Shown here: positions 7,455 through 13,942 of the stretch, piece by piece
Position numbering within the stretch: position 1 is the stretch's first letter
How the letters are laid out: each line of letters opens with the position of its first letter
From: JABCPE02 sp963530615
GTDB taxonomy: Bacteria > Bacteroidota > Bacteroidia > Flavobacteriales > Weeksellaceae
Assembly: GCA_963530615.1 (NCBI GenBank)
Contig: CAUSDX010000020.1
Span: 1-14,366, forward strand
Length of the DNA stretch: 14,366 bases
Direction of reading: 5' to 3'
Position numbers and translations under genes: made by a program
The notes under the pieces: model-generated
Databases searched by the model: none
What the model was told of the DNA's origin: nothing
What the model saw: only the letters and a program-made list of their open reading frames with translations

Positions 7455-9425
7455 ATGCAAGAACAACAGCACCAAATAAAAATCTATGGATTTATCCAAA
7501 AAATGGTCTATACAGTAGTTGTAATGGATTGCCTAACGCTATTTTTTCAAGATGCAAAGATTTTTGTGCTTTCTGATTTATTGCGGAATTTTGGCAAAAT
7601 GGGAATATTCTTTCCTCCTATCAATGCGAAAATTTCTACCATTATTCTCATTACACTCGTTGCCATAGGAACAAAAGCCAAAAAGAAAAGAGACCTAAAT
7701 GTTACCAAAGAGATTATTTTGCCTATCATCTTGGGATTACTGATGATTATCGGTTCATTAGCTTTTGTTAAGGAAGCCAGTATTCATACTTTGCCAAAAA
7801 TAAATCCTTATCAAGTAGGGTATGCATTGCTCTCTTTGGTTGGTGCTGTTATTACCCAAATGGGAGCTGACAGTATTTCAAAATATATGCAACAAAAAAT
7901 GGGGCAAGACCGCTGGAATGTAGAGGAGGAATCTTTTGCCCAAAACCAAGAACTTGTAGAAACTCCCACTTCTGTAAATATTCCATATTTATTCCGACAC
8001 AACCGAAAGACCAATAAAGGCTGGATAAATATCAATCCTTTTCGTGGGACTATGGTGCTGGGGACACCTGGGTCTGGTAAGTCATTCGGTATCATTAATC
8101 CTGCCATTCGGCAGATGATGAGTAAGGGTTTTTGTCTCTGCATCTATGATTTTAAATTTCCTGACCTTGCCCAAATTGCTTATTATCAATATCTTTTAAA
8201 AAAACAAAAAGACAAAGATTACAAACATGATTTTTTCGTTATCAATTTGAATGATGTAGAAAAATCCAAAAGGGTAAATCCATTTAAAAAAGAATACATT
8301 CAGACCCTTGCAGAAGCTCAAGAAATGGCTGAATCAATGGTTTCTGCATTACAAAAAGGAGGTTCAAGTGGTGGTTCAGAGCAGTTCTTTACCCAATCAG
8401 CAATCAACTTCCTCTCATCCTGTATTTATTACTTTGCAACTTATGAAAATGGGCGTTTTTCAACACTTCCACACCTTCTGTCTTTTATGAATAGAAGCTA
8501 TGAAGAAATTTTTACTACTTTATTTCAACATGAGGAATTGACCTCATTACTATCGCCCTTTAAATCTGCTTATGATAATAAAGCCTTTGACCAGCTCGAA
8601 GGACAAGTCGGAACACTCAAAATATTCCTCTCTCGTCTTGCTACCAAAGAGAGTTTTTGGGTATTTTCTGGAGATGAAATTCAGTTGAAGATTTCAGATA
8701 AAGAAAACCCTTCAACTATCATTTTGGCATCTGACCCAGCCACACAGGACATTAATTCAGCTCTTTATTCTTCTGTTTTAAATAGAACATTAAAACTTAT
8801 TAACTCCAAAGGAAATTACCCAAGTGGCGTGATTGCAGATGAGTTTCCAACCATTTATATTCATAAAATTGATAATGTTATTGCCACTGCACGAAGTAAC
8901 AAAGTTGCCGTTGTTCTTGGTCTGCAAGAAATTCCACAGCTTCGGCAGTTCTATAAAAAAGAAGTAGCAGACACTATTTCTGCAATTATTGGGAATATTC
9001 TCTCTGGTTCAGCTCGTGATAAAAACACTTTGGACTGGCTTGAAAAAATGTTTGGTAAAATAAAACAAAAAACTTACTCTCAATCAATTTCTAATCAAGG
9101 AACTACTACTTCTATCAATGAAAAAATGGATAATATGATTCCTGCTGGAAAAATCGCAGCACTCCGTACAGGAGAAATGGTAGGAATGATAGCAGGAAGT
9201 GAAGAAAATAATTCTGAAGAATATAAATCGTCAGCAATAAGTGGGAAAATCAATTTAGATATGAAAGCCATTAAAGAAGAGGAAGAAAACTATGTAAAAA
9301 TGCCAACTTATTATTCTTTCATTGATAAAACTGGAAAAGACCGAAAAGAAGAAACACTAATGGCAAACTACCGTAGAATAACCAAAGAGGTAGAACTTAT
9401 TATCAAAGAAAATATGAATCCTTAG
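7455..9425 (+). CDS. mobC: VirD4/TraG-class type IV coupling protein (MobC-like ATPase)
   Basis: 656 aa. An inner-membrane ATPase that links the relaxase-bound DNA to the secretion channel. The N-terminal part has hydrophobic segments near 12-32, 60-73, 88-105 and 121-137. The soluble ATPase domain starts around 175 and carries Walker A G-T-P-G-S-G-K-S (203-210), Y-D-F-K (231-234), and Walker B V-I-A-D-E-F-P-T (459-466). It is followed by the T-A-R-S-N-K-V-A sensor-like stretch (478-485) and the L-G-L-Q-E-I-P-Q-L motif (488-496). All these match the protein called MobC in Bacteroides conjugative transposons (TraG family). The catalytic motifs are intact, so it should be active. It is the last gene before a strong terminator. 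The symbol follows the CTnDOT name; some annotators would use traG, which is confusing because TraG also names the VirB4-like ATPase in this phylum. Confidence 0.93.
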   Translation: MQEQQHQIKIYGFIQKMVYTVVVMDCLTLFFQDAKIFVLSDLLRNFGKMGIFFPPINAKISTIILITLVAIGTKAKKKRDLNVTKEIILPIILGLLMIIGSLAFVKEASIHTLPKINPYQVGYALLSLVGAVITQMGADSISKYMQQKMGQDRWNVEEESFAQNQELVETPTSVNIPYLFRHNRKTNKGWININPFRGTMVLGTPGSGKSFGIINPAIRQMMSKGFCLCIYDFKFPDLAQIAYYQYLLKKQKDKDYKHDFFVINLNDVEKSKRVNPFKKEYIQTLAEAQEMAESMVSALQKGGSSGGSEQFFTQSAINFLSSCIYYFATYENGRFSTLPHLLSFMNRSYEEIFTTLFQHEELTSLLSPFKSAYDNKAFDQLEGQVGTLKIFLSRLATKESFWVFSGDEIQLKISDKENPSTIILASDPATQDINSALYSSVLNRTLKLINSKGNYPSGVIADEFPTIYIHKIDNVIATARSNKVAVVLGLQEIPQLRQFYKKEVADTISAIIGNILSGSARDKNTLDWLEKMFGKIKQKTYSQSISNQGTTTSINEKMDNMIPAGKIAALRTGEMVGMIAGSEENNSEEYKSSAISGKINLDMKAIKEEEENYVKMPTYYSFIDKTGKDRKEETLMANYRRITKEVELIIKENMNP

Positions 9426-9460
9426 CCTATATTCTTGATTGTTTTTATACTTTATTTCCG

Positions 9461-9500
9461 AAAAATCCTCCGACTATAACTCAGTCAGAGGATTTTTTAT
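9461..9500. terminator. bidirectional rho-independent terminator between convergent genes
   Basis: The ten bases AAAAATCCTC (9461-9470) pair with GAGGATTTTT (9488-9497). After one C/A mismatch the stem continues as GACT (9472-9475) with AGTC (9483-9486), leaving a 7-base loop (9476-9482). A run of A on the left and T on the right lets it work in both directions. It lies 35 bases after the coupling-protein stop and at the 3' end of the minus-strand gene, where convergent transcription would need it. Confidence 0.9.
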
Positions 9501-9757
9501 AAAGTTTGTTTTTTAACTCTTCTGTAGTGATACAAATATCATAGCCTTTTTCTATTAAACCATTTTTTTGTTCCGTTTCTATTGATGGATTTAGAAATTT
9601 GCATTATTTCTTTTTCTTGAGTTTTAGAGATTTTATTATCTTCAATAACAGTCTCTGACTGCTTTATAATCTTAAATTTCAAGCTTTTAAGAGTGATTTT
9701 TGCATCTTCCAGCGAAATCCCCTTTGGTGGGATTATGGTTAATATTCTTGACTTCAT
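9481..9757 (-). pseudogene. small minus-strand gene, probably frameshifted (possible antitoxin-like protein)
   Basis: From the ATG at 9757 the frame gives 72 aa and stops at 9539-9541. The last residues (N-R-N-G-T-K-K-W-F-N-R-K-R-L) look out of frame. Shifting by one base near 9563-9583 opens a better continuation, E-K-G-Y-D-I-C-I-T-T-E-E-L-K-N-K-L, ending with TGA at 9481-9483 inside the terminator. The restored protein would be about 92 aa. An A7 run on this strand (9563-9569) is a natural slip site. The restored shape is a short strand-helix N-terminus (I-L-T-I-I-P-P-K-G, then L-E-D-A-K-I-T-L-K-S-L), a charged middle and a T-T-E-E-L-K-N-K-L tail. It recalls small Bacteroidota antitoxin-like proteins, but no toxin gene is adjacent and I do not claim function. 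If the frameshift is only a sequencing error, this is an intact small gene. Confidence 0.5.
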
Positions 9758-9800
9758 AATCCAAAGTATTTCTTATAAATTTAGAAAAATAATTTTACAA

Positions 9801-9838
9801 TGGTACAAAATAGTTCAAAATAGTTCAAAATAGTTCAA
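9801..9838. repeat. tandem 10-bp repeat in the divergent intergenic region
   Basis: TAGTTCAAAA occurs at 9811-9820 and 9821-9830, with a third copy through its first eight bases at 9831-9838. A degenerate copy, TGGTACAAAA, sits at 9801-9810. The period is 10 bases, close to one helical turn, so each copy presents the same face of the DNA. It lies 44 bases upstream of the minus-strand start and 63 bases upstream of the peptidase gene. On the minus strand the unit reads TTTTGAACTA and creates TATTTTG, similar to the Bacteroidota -7 element. It could be a cluster of regulator sites, a promoter with iterated elements, or a slippage-prone repeat. Confidence 0.9.
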
Positions 9839-9853
9839 CTCTGCCTTAAATCC

Positions 9854-9884
9854 TTGTAATTCTGATAAGTAATGGTCACTTTTG
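9854..9884 (+). promoter_or_regulatory. possible Bacteroidota-type promoter for the M23 operon
   Basis: TTG at 9854-9856 and CACTTTTG at 9877-9884 resemble the -33 (TTG) and -7 (TAnnTTTG) elements of Bacteroidota promoters, with a 20-base spacer in the accepted range. The -7 element differs from consensus in its first base. A transcript would start near 9889, leaving a leader of only about 12 bases before the ATG at 9901. A promoter is expected here because a terminator and a minus-strand gene separate this operon from the tra operon, but the exact site is a guess. Confidence 0.3.
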
Positions 9885-9900
9885 TAGAAAAAGATAGGAA

Positions 9901-10725
9901 ATGAATTACTTTATTAGATTATTCTTTTTTCTCTTAACAACAACCTGTTTTGGGCAGTTTAACACACTCACTTATACCTATCAAGAAAAGGAAAATAAAG
10001 AGTTTTTAAATGAATCTTTTCCTTCTGCAACACAAAATGAAACACCACAAAAACAAGTTACAAAACCAAAGAAAAAAAGACTTTTCACAACAAAAGCAGA
10101 CCTAAAAAAAGAATTGGACTCTCTAAAAGCTCTAATTATTGATTTAGGAAAAAAAGAAAATGATAAAAAACTTAATTTCAAAAAGATAGAAGACTCTTTA
10201 ATTCAAAATTTTCAAAACAAAATTGCAAAAAAAGAACCTGAAACAAACCACAAGAACATTAAAAAATACAATTTTATTTCCGAGAATACAATTAAGAAAA
10301 TAGCAATGCCTTTGGATAAAATGCTGATTACTTCGCCCTTTGGTGTTCGTTATCATCCAATTTTTGGAGGGCAGAAAATGCATAACGGAATAGACTTAGG
10401 AGCAAATTATGAAAATGTATACACGGTCTTAGATGGCGTAGTTTCAGAAGCTGGTTGGGATAAAAATGGAGGAGGAAATTATATAAAAGTAAGACATTCC
10501 AACCGATTTGAAACCTCTTATTTACACCTTTCACAAATATATTACAGAACAGGAGAAGTAGTCAAAGCAGGGTATATTATTGGGAAAAGTGGAAATTCTG
10601 GAAACTCTACTGGACCGCATCTACATTTTGCAGTAAAAGAATATGGGAAATTTATCAATCCTACTCAATTTTTAAATGATATAATAAAAGCAAATAATTT
10701 AATCTCAGCATATTATGAATTATGA
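9901..10725 (+). CDS. exported M23 (LytM-type) zinc metallopeptidase
   Basis: 274 aa. Signal peptide at residues 1-18 (F-F-F-L-L-T-T-T-C-F-G before Q). Next comes a Lys/Glu-rich, partly coiled-coil linker (about 25-135), then the M23 domain (about 140-260). The active-site set is complete: H161-x-x-x-D165 (in H-N-G-I-D-L-G), H209 (in Y-L-H-L-S), and H240-x-H242 (in G-P-H-L-H-F). H161, D165 and H242 bind zinc in this family, while H209 and H240 assist catalysis. Such enzymes cut peptide crossbridges in peptidoglycan, usually next to glycine or at D-Ala-linked bridges. Its place between a transfer operon and further element genes suggests local wall opening for the mating channel, as VirB1-type hydrolases do; that role is inferred. 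It overlaps the next gene by 11 bases. Confidence 0.9.
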   Translation: MNYFIRLFFFLLTTTCFGQFNTLTYTYQEKENKEFLNESFPSATQNETPQKQVTKPKKKRLFTTKADLKKELDSLKALIIDLGKKENDKKLNFKKIEDSLIQNFQNKIAKKEPETNHKNIKKYNFISENTIKKIAMPLDKMLITSPFGVRYHPIFGGQKMHNGIDLGANYENVYTVLDGVVSEAGWDKNGGGNYIKVRHSNRFETSYLHLSQIYYRTGEVVKAGYIIGKSGNSGNSTGPHLHFAVKEYGKFINPTQFLNDIIKANNLISAYYEL

Positions 10726-11407
10726 TAACCTACCAACAGATGATTTAAAAGAATTTGGAATTATTGGAGCGGATAATACTTTTTCTAAAAAACTTTCAAA
10801 TGATGATATACAGAAATTTTTAAAAGGAGAAAGCCTCGTGGCTGATAATGGAAAAGACAGGGTTGTATTTCAGTTAAAAGATGAAAACACACGCCTTGAA
10901 GTCAATATTTTTCAAAGAGATAGAGCTATTTCAGATATTCTTAATGAAGCTGAAAAAGGCATTTCTTATTCCTCTATTGAAAAGAAAAATAATGCCAATG
11001 ATATTTTAGGATTTGAAAAAAAGGCATTCTTGTATGATGAAAAACTAAATCAAATTGTAGAATTTGATTTGGTAAAAAACAGTAAAGAACTTACGCAGAT
11101 TATTGCAGAAAGAAAAAATATAGAGGAAACCAACCGATACAAAAATGAGTTGCAAAAACTTAAAGATTTTCTGCTGGATAAAATGGACAATTTCCCAGAA
11201 ATCGCTAAAGAAATCAGCAATGATATAAATATCGTATCTAAAACGATTAATACAATTGATGATGCTACACCAAACCGAGAACAAGCTCAAAAACAGGAAA
11301 AATCAGATATTCAGCTGGGAGTAAATGACCCTGACAGGTATCAAGATGCAAACCAAGAGAGAGAGGAACAACAGGAACAAGAGCGAAAAAGAGGATTTAG
11401 AAGGTAA
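10715..11407 (+). CDS. element-encoded protein of unknown function, helical with Gln/Glu-rich tail
   Basis: 230 aa, without a signal peptide or membrane segment, so presumably cytoplasmic. The N-terminal part (about 1-75) has the pattern L-K-E-F-G-I-I, L-S-N-D-D-I-Q-K-F-L-K-G-E-S, then short strands. This is faintly like the small DUF4099/DUF3945-type modules found in Bacteroidota mobile elements; I regard that as a weak resemblance. A second strand-rich stretch lies near 95-120 (F-E-K-K-A-F-L-Y-D-E-K-L-N-Q-I-V-E-F-D-L), followed by long helices (125-190). The tail is rich in Q, E and R (D-P-D-R-Y-Q-D-A-N-Q-E-R-E-E-Q-Q-E-Q). The start overlaps the end of the peptidase gene by 11 bases in another frame, so the two are co-translated. 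Function unknown. Confidence 0.85.
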   Translation: MNYDNLPTDDLKEFGIIGADNTFSKKLSNDDIQKFLKGESLVADNGKDRVVFQLKDENTRLEVNIFQRDRAISDILNEAEKGISYSSIEKKNNANDILGFEKKAFLYDEKLNQIVEFDLVKNSKELTQIIAERKNIEETNRYKNELQKLKDFLLDKMDNFPEIAKEISNDINIVSKTINTIDDATPNREQAQKQEKSDIQLGVNDPDRYQDANQEREEQQEQERKRGFRR

Positions 11408-11419
11408 TATTAGCTAATA
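11408..11419. repeat. 12-bp perfect palindrome between two genes
   Basis: TATTAGCTAATA reads the same on both strands and starts directly after the TAA of the preceding gene, 27 bases before the next ATG. It has no loop and no T tract, so it is not a terminator. It may be an operator half-pair or chance in AT-rich DNA. Confidence 0.4.
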
Positions 11420-11446
11420 AATACAATTCACAAAAAACAACAAAAT

Positions 11447-11677
11447 ATGGAACAAACTACGAGACCACAAAACGAAAATGTTTTTGCAGAAGTAAAAGAG
11501 TATTTGATAGATAAGGTTAATGGAAAAATTAATAATGAATTTGATTTATTAGAAAAATTACATCTTGGCAAATACAATAATATAGTTGAACATCTAAAAA
11601 ATGAAAGGATATTTGATAATGATATATCCGAAATAGAGGATTTTAAAAATAAAAAAAAACATAGTAGGGCTTACTAA
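11447..11677 (+). CDS. first fragment of the interrupted large gene
   Basis: 76 aa as read. It begins M-E-Q-T-T-R-P-Q-N-E-N-V-F and contains amphipathic helices (V-K-E-Y-L-I-D-K-V, F-D-L-L-E-K-L-H-L-G). The last residues after the A9 run, H-S-R-A-Y, are out of frame with the rest of the gene and are probably not part of the ancestral protein. Alone it would be a small cytoplasmic peptide with no recognisable domain. It starts 39 bases after the previous stop. Confidence 0.6.
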   Translation: MEQTTRPQNENVFAEVKEYLIDKVNGKINNEFDLLEKLHLGKYNNIVEHLKNERIFDNDISEIEDFKNKKKHSRAY

Positions 11678-11831
11678 TGAGCAAGTCCAAGAAAAAATCC
11701 AAAATCTGAAAGGAGAAATTAATGGAGAACAAACAGCTGATAATTCCGAAACTATTAGACAGATAAGAGCGGATATTGAAAACTATGAAACTCAATTAAG
11801 CAATCGTGAAAAGGAAATACCTGAAACTATT

Positions 11832-12692
11832 TTGAAAGCTAAATTTGAGGATATACCTCCATATAAAATTGGCGAAAAAATAACAGATTTCATTGATAGA
11901 AAAGTAGAAGATTGGGGGTTGAAAAATGATTTTGAAAAACTAAAGTCTTTACAAATTGATAATATTTTTGAGAAGAATATAAATCTTGATGAGTTTAAAG
12001 AGAATCTGGTAAATAGAATAAAAAGCCAAAATCCTGAGGTTAAGGAAACACCACAAGAAAAAATTTATAACCAAATAGTGGAGGCATCAAAGAATTCTAA
12101 TGAAGGATACAGCCCTTTGGAAACCTACCAAAATTTGAAAAACACAGCTGAAAAGATGGGGTTGTCAGTAGCTCTAAAAGATGAAGCACATCCTAAATTA
12201 GATGATAACGAAAAAGCAAATGTATATTTAGCTTATTATAAAAATCAAGAGAAACTACCTATAGAAACAGGTATAACCCTTGGAGATGGAAAAGCAAAAA
12301 CATTTTTAGAGAGAATAAATCCACAAACTAATGAAATGACTTTTGAAGCAGATGCAAGTAAAAGTTATACTGCGGAAAAACAATGGCAGGCAGATGCTCT
12401 AAAATCAGCTGTTCAAAAATACTATCAAAATATTGCTTTTGACCTAACAGAAAAAATGCTGGAAGATATGGATAGACATACTTATGAGAGGTATAAAAAA
12501 GATTCTGCAAGTGTGATTCAGGAATATATAGATAGTGGATTTTTTGATAAAGAAAAGCAAAATATAAAAATGGAAACTCAACAAGAGAATGTACAGAATT
12601 TTATAGGAAAAATGGTTTTTTCTGACCATGGAAAAACTCAAACTGAACTTGATAAAGAAAGACTTCAAGAATATAAAAATTTGACACCATAG
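11832..12692 (+). CDS. second fragment of the interrupted large gene
   Basis: 286 aa if begun at the TTG at 11832, but the frame is open back to 11637 and shows coding character directly after the A9 run (E-Q-V-Q-E-K-I-Q-N-L-K-G-E-I-N-G-E, a coiled-coil). I therefore read it as the continuation of the 11447 gene and not as a gene with its own start; there is no upstream in-frame ATG with a convincing ribosome site. Visible parts are a helical N-terminus, a segment with Y-S-P-L-E-T-Y-Q-N-L-K-N-T-A-E-K-M-G-L, a region of short strands (G-I-T-L-G-D-G-K-A-K-T-F-L-E-R-I), and helices with M-L-E-D-M-D-R-H-T-Y-E-R-Y. It ends at the amber codon 12690-12692. No function is recognised. Confidence 0.65.
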   Translation: MKAKFEDIPPYKIGEKITDFIDRKVEDWGLKNDFEKLKSLQIDNIFEKNINLDEFKENLVNRIKSQNPEVKETPQEKIYNQIVEASKNSNEGYSPLETYQNLKNTAEKMGLSVALKDEAHPKLDDNEKANVYLAYYKNQEKLPIETGITLGDGKAKTFLERINPQTNEMTFEADASKSYTAEKQWQADALKSAVQKYYQNIAFDLTEKMLEDMDRHTYERYKKDSASVIQEYIDSGFFDKEKQNIKMETQQENVQNFIGKMVFSDHGKTQTELDKERLQEYKNLTP

Positions 12693-12701
12693 GAAAAGAA
12701 T

Positions 12702-13895
12702 ATGGTTAAAGAGATGGGGGTTCGAGAGGCGATAAATCTTATAGAGGAAGTAGGAGAAAAAACAATTTCTCAAGAGGGGATAAAAAAGACACAAGAACAC
12801 TTCGAAAGAATTATCAATGAAGCTGAAAAAGAACAGACAACGAAACAGAGTTCTTCGCAGAGTCAAAACATCGAAATAGAGCAGAAATTATCACTAAAAG
12901 ATAAATATATCACACCTCTTACCAAAGAATATAAAGACTTTGTAAAAGAGATGGAAAATTCCTCTCCAGAAGCTTTTTACATGGATGGAGAAAGAAGTTT
13001 TACTGAAAAAGAAAAGAAGTTTATGCAAATCTATGATGAGAAACAAGGAATAAAAAGCCCTCAAATCTTTTTGAGTGAAGCCGAAAAAGAACAGACAACG
13101 AAACAAAGCTCTTCGCAGAATGAGAATATATACAATGATAAACAAAAACAGGAAGAAAAAATAAAATCTCCAATAGAATCAGCCCAGTTAGATTATCTCA
13201 AAAACCAATTAAAATATCTTGGTTTTGGGGAAAGTAATAAACTACATCAAGATTTAGAAAAAGGAATAAATTCCAATGAAAAAACCTTTAAGATTCAGAC
13301 TCAATCAGATAGAGCAATGCAGGGAAATGAAGTAAATTTTACTTTAAATTTTAATAAATCCGAGAAAGGTGGAGTGTTTTTAAATTCATTTAATGCAACT
13401 TTAAAAAATGAAATTGGAGAGGAACGAACTCACAATTTTGGCGTAAATCATTTTACAGCAAAAGAGGCAGTTAATCTGCTTGAAGGACGCTCTGTAAAGA
13501 CTGAGTTCAAGGAAAATGAACCAGTTTTTGTAAAGCTCAATTTTGCAGAAGAAAAAAATGAATATGGTAATTTTAAATTCCAGACATATAATCAACAGGC
13601 TTACGGAGTAGATACAGCTAAAATTGTAGAAAAATCAGGGCTTATTTTTGGTAAACCTGAACACAAAGATAACACAGTCAAGTCCCTTGAAAAAGGAAAT
13701 ATTGTAAAAGTGAAATTTAACTTGGACAATAAAATCACAGAAGGAAATGCCGTGCTGAACCCTCAATATAAAACCCTTAATCTTTACGATAAAGAAATGA
13801 ACAGGCTCAACACCAATAAACCTATTCAAGGATTAGATACTCAGCAACAAGAAAAGAATAATATAAGACAACAAAACATTTCAAGAAGTTTATAA
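12702..13895 (+). CDS. third fragment: C-terminal conserved domain of Bacteroidota mobile-element proteins
   Basis: 397 aa from the ATG at 12702, which lies in the same frame as the amber codon just before it. AGGA at 12691-12694 is 7 bases ahead of this ATG, so a ribosome stopping at TAG could restart here. The N-terminal half holds two copies of the linker E-A-E-K-E-Q-T-T-K-Q-S-S-S-Q (near residues 40 and 126). The C-terminal part (about 160-380) has the pattern L-K-Y-L-G-F-G-E, F-L-N-S-F-N-A-T-L, F-T-A-K-E-A-V-N-L-L-E-G-R-S-V, Y-G-N-F-K, S-L-E-K-G-N-I-V, and N-P-Q-Y-K-T-L-N-L-Y-D. I recall this as a widespread but functionally unassigned domain in Bacteroidota conjugative elements. It is soluble and has no known catalytic motif. 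Confidence 0.8.
   Translation: MVKEMGVREAINLIEEVGEKTISQEGIKKTQEHFERIINEAEKEQTTKQSSSQSQNIEIEQKLSLKDKYITPLTKEYKDFVKEMENSSPEAFYMDGERSFTEKEKKFMQIYDEKQGIKSPQIFLSEAEKEQTTKQSSSQNENIYNDKQKQEEKIKSPIESAQLDYLKNQLKYLGFGESNKLHQDLEKGINSNEKTFKIQTQSDRAMQGNEVNFTLNFNKSEKGGVFLNSFNATLKNEIGEERTHNFGVNHFTAKEAVNLLEGRSVKTEFKENEPVFVKLNFAEEKNEYGNFKFQTYNQQAYGVDTAKIVEKSGLIFGKPEHKDNTVKSLEKGNIVKVKFNLDNKITEGNAVLNPQYKTLNLYDKEMNRLNTNKPIQGLDTQQQEKNNIRQQNISRSL
12819..12860 (+). repeat. linker duplication, copy 1
   Basis: Fourteen codons encoding E-A-E-K-E-Q-T-T-K-Q-S-S-S-Q recur 258 bases (86 codons) further on. Only three bases differ between the copies and all three are synonymous third positions (GCT/GCC, CAG/CAA, AGT/AGC). 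The repeat sits in a hydrophilic linker of the interrupted large gene. Confidence 0.9.
13077..13118 (+). repeat. linker duplication, copy 2
   Basis: Second copy of the 14-codon linker, with identical protein and three synonymous base changes. The residues that follow (N-E-N-I, against S-Q-N-I in copy 1) diverge quickly. It precedes the conserved C-terminal domain. Confidence 0.9.
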
Positions 13896-13899
13896 TCCC

Positions 13900-13925
13900 A
13901 AAGGCTACCAAAAAAAGTAGCCTTT
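13900..13925 (+). terminator. hairpin terminator after the second operon
   Basis: AAAGGCTAC (13900-13908) pairs perfectly with GTAGCCTTT (13917-13925) around an 8-base A-rich loop. It starts 5 bases after the stop of the large gene, and a short T/A-rich tail follows. It separates that gene from the lipoprotein gene beginning at 13943, 17 bases downstream. Confidence 0.8.
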
Positions 13926-13942
13926 TATTAAATAACATCGTT

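Larger units (their letters stand above)
11447..13895 (+). pseudogene. large element protein of about 815 codons, interrupted by a frameshift and an amber codon
   Basis: Three adjacent open frames join into one. The first frame (from ATG 11447) leaves the track at an A9 run (11651-11659); removing one A continues without a stop as K-N-I-V-G-L-T-N-E-Q-V-Q into the second frame. That frame is ended only by TAG at 12690-12692, and the same frame then runs on to TAA 13893-13895. Reading the TAG as Gln (one C-to-T change) gives L-T-P-Q-E-K-N-M-V. The restored product is about 815 aa: helical charged N-terminal and middle parts, a Gln/Ser-rich linker with a duplicated segment, and a C-terminal domain of about 200 aa known from Bacteroidota mobile elements. 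There is no signal peptide. Because everything else is open over 2.4 kb, decay must be recent, or the breaks are recoding sites or sequencing errors. Confidence 0.75.

Noticed and set aside
7811..8143. 110-codon minus-strand open frame
   Set aside because: Shadow of the coupling-protein gene, whose Walker A motif is encoded on the plus strand here.
8308..8490. 60-codon plus-strand open frame inside the coupling-protein gene
   Set aside because: Alternative frame within a clearly coding, conserved ATPase domain; no independent signals.
9801..9838. CRISPR array or plasmid iterons
   Set aside because: A unit of 10 bases without spacers is too short for CRISPR, and no replication initiator gene is next to it.
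11408..11419. Palindrome as a terminator
   Set aside because: It has no loop or T tract, only 2 of its 12 bases are G or C, and the flanking genes are on the same strand with close spacing.
12444..12866. 140-codon open frame on the minus strand
   Set aside because: It runs antisense to the interrupted large gene and is extremely rich in Phe, Leu, Ile and Ser, as expected from the complement of A-rich coding DNA. It has no ribosome site and spans the amber region by chance.
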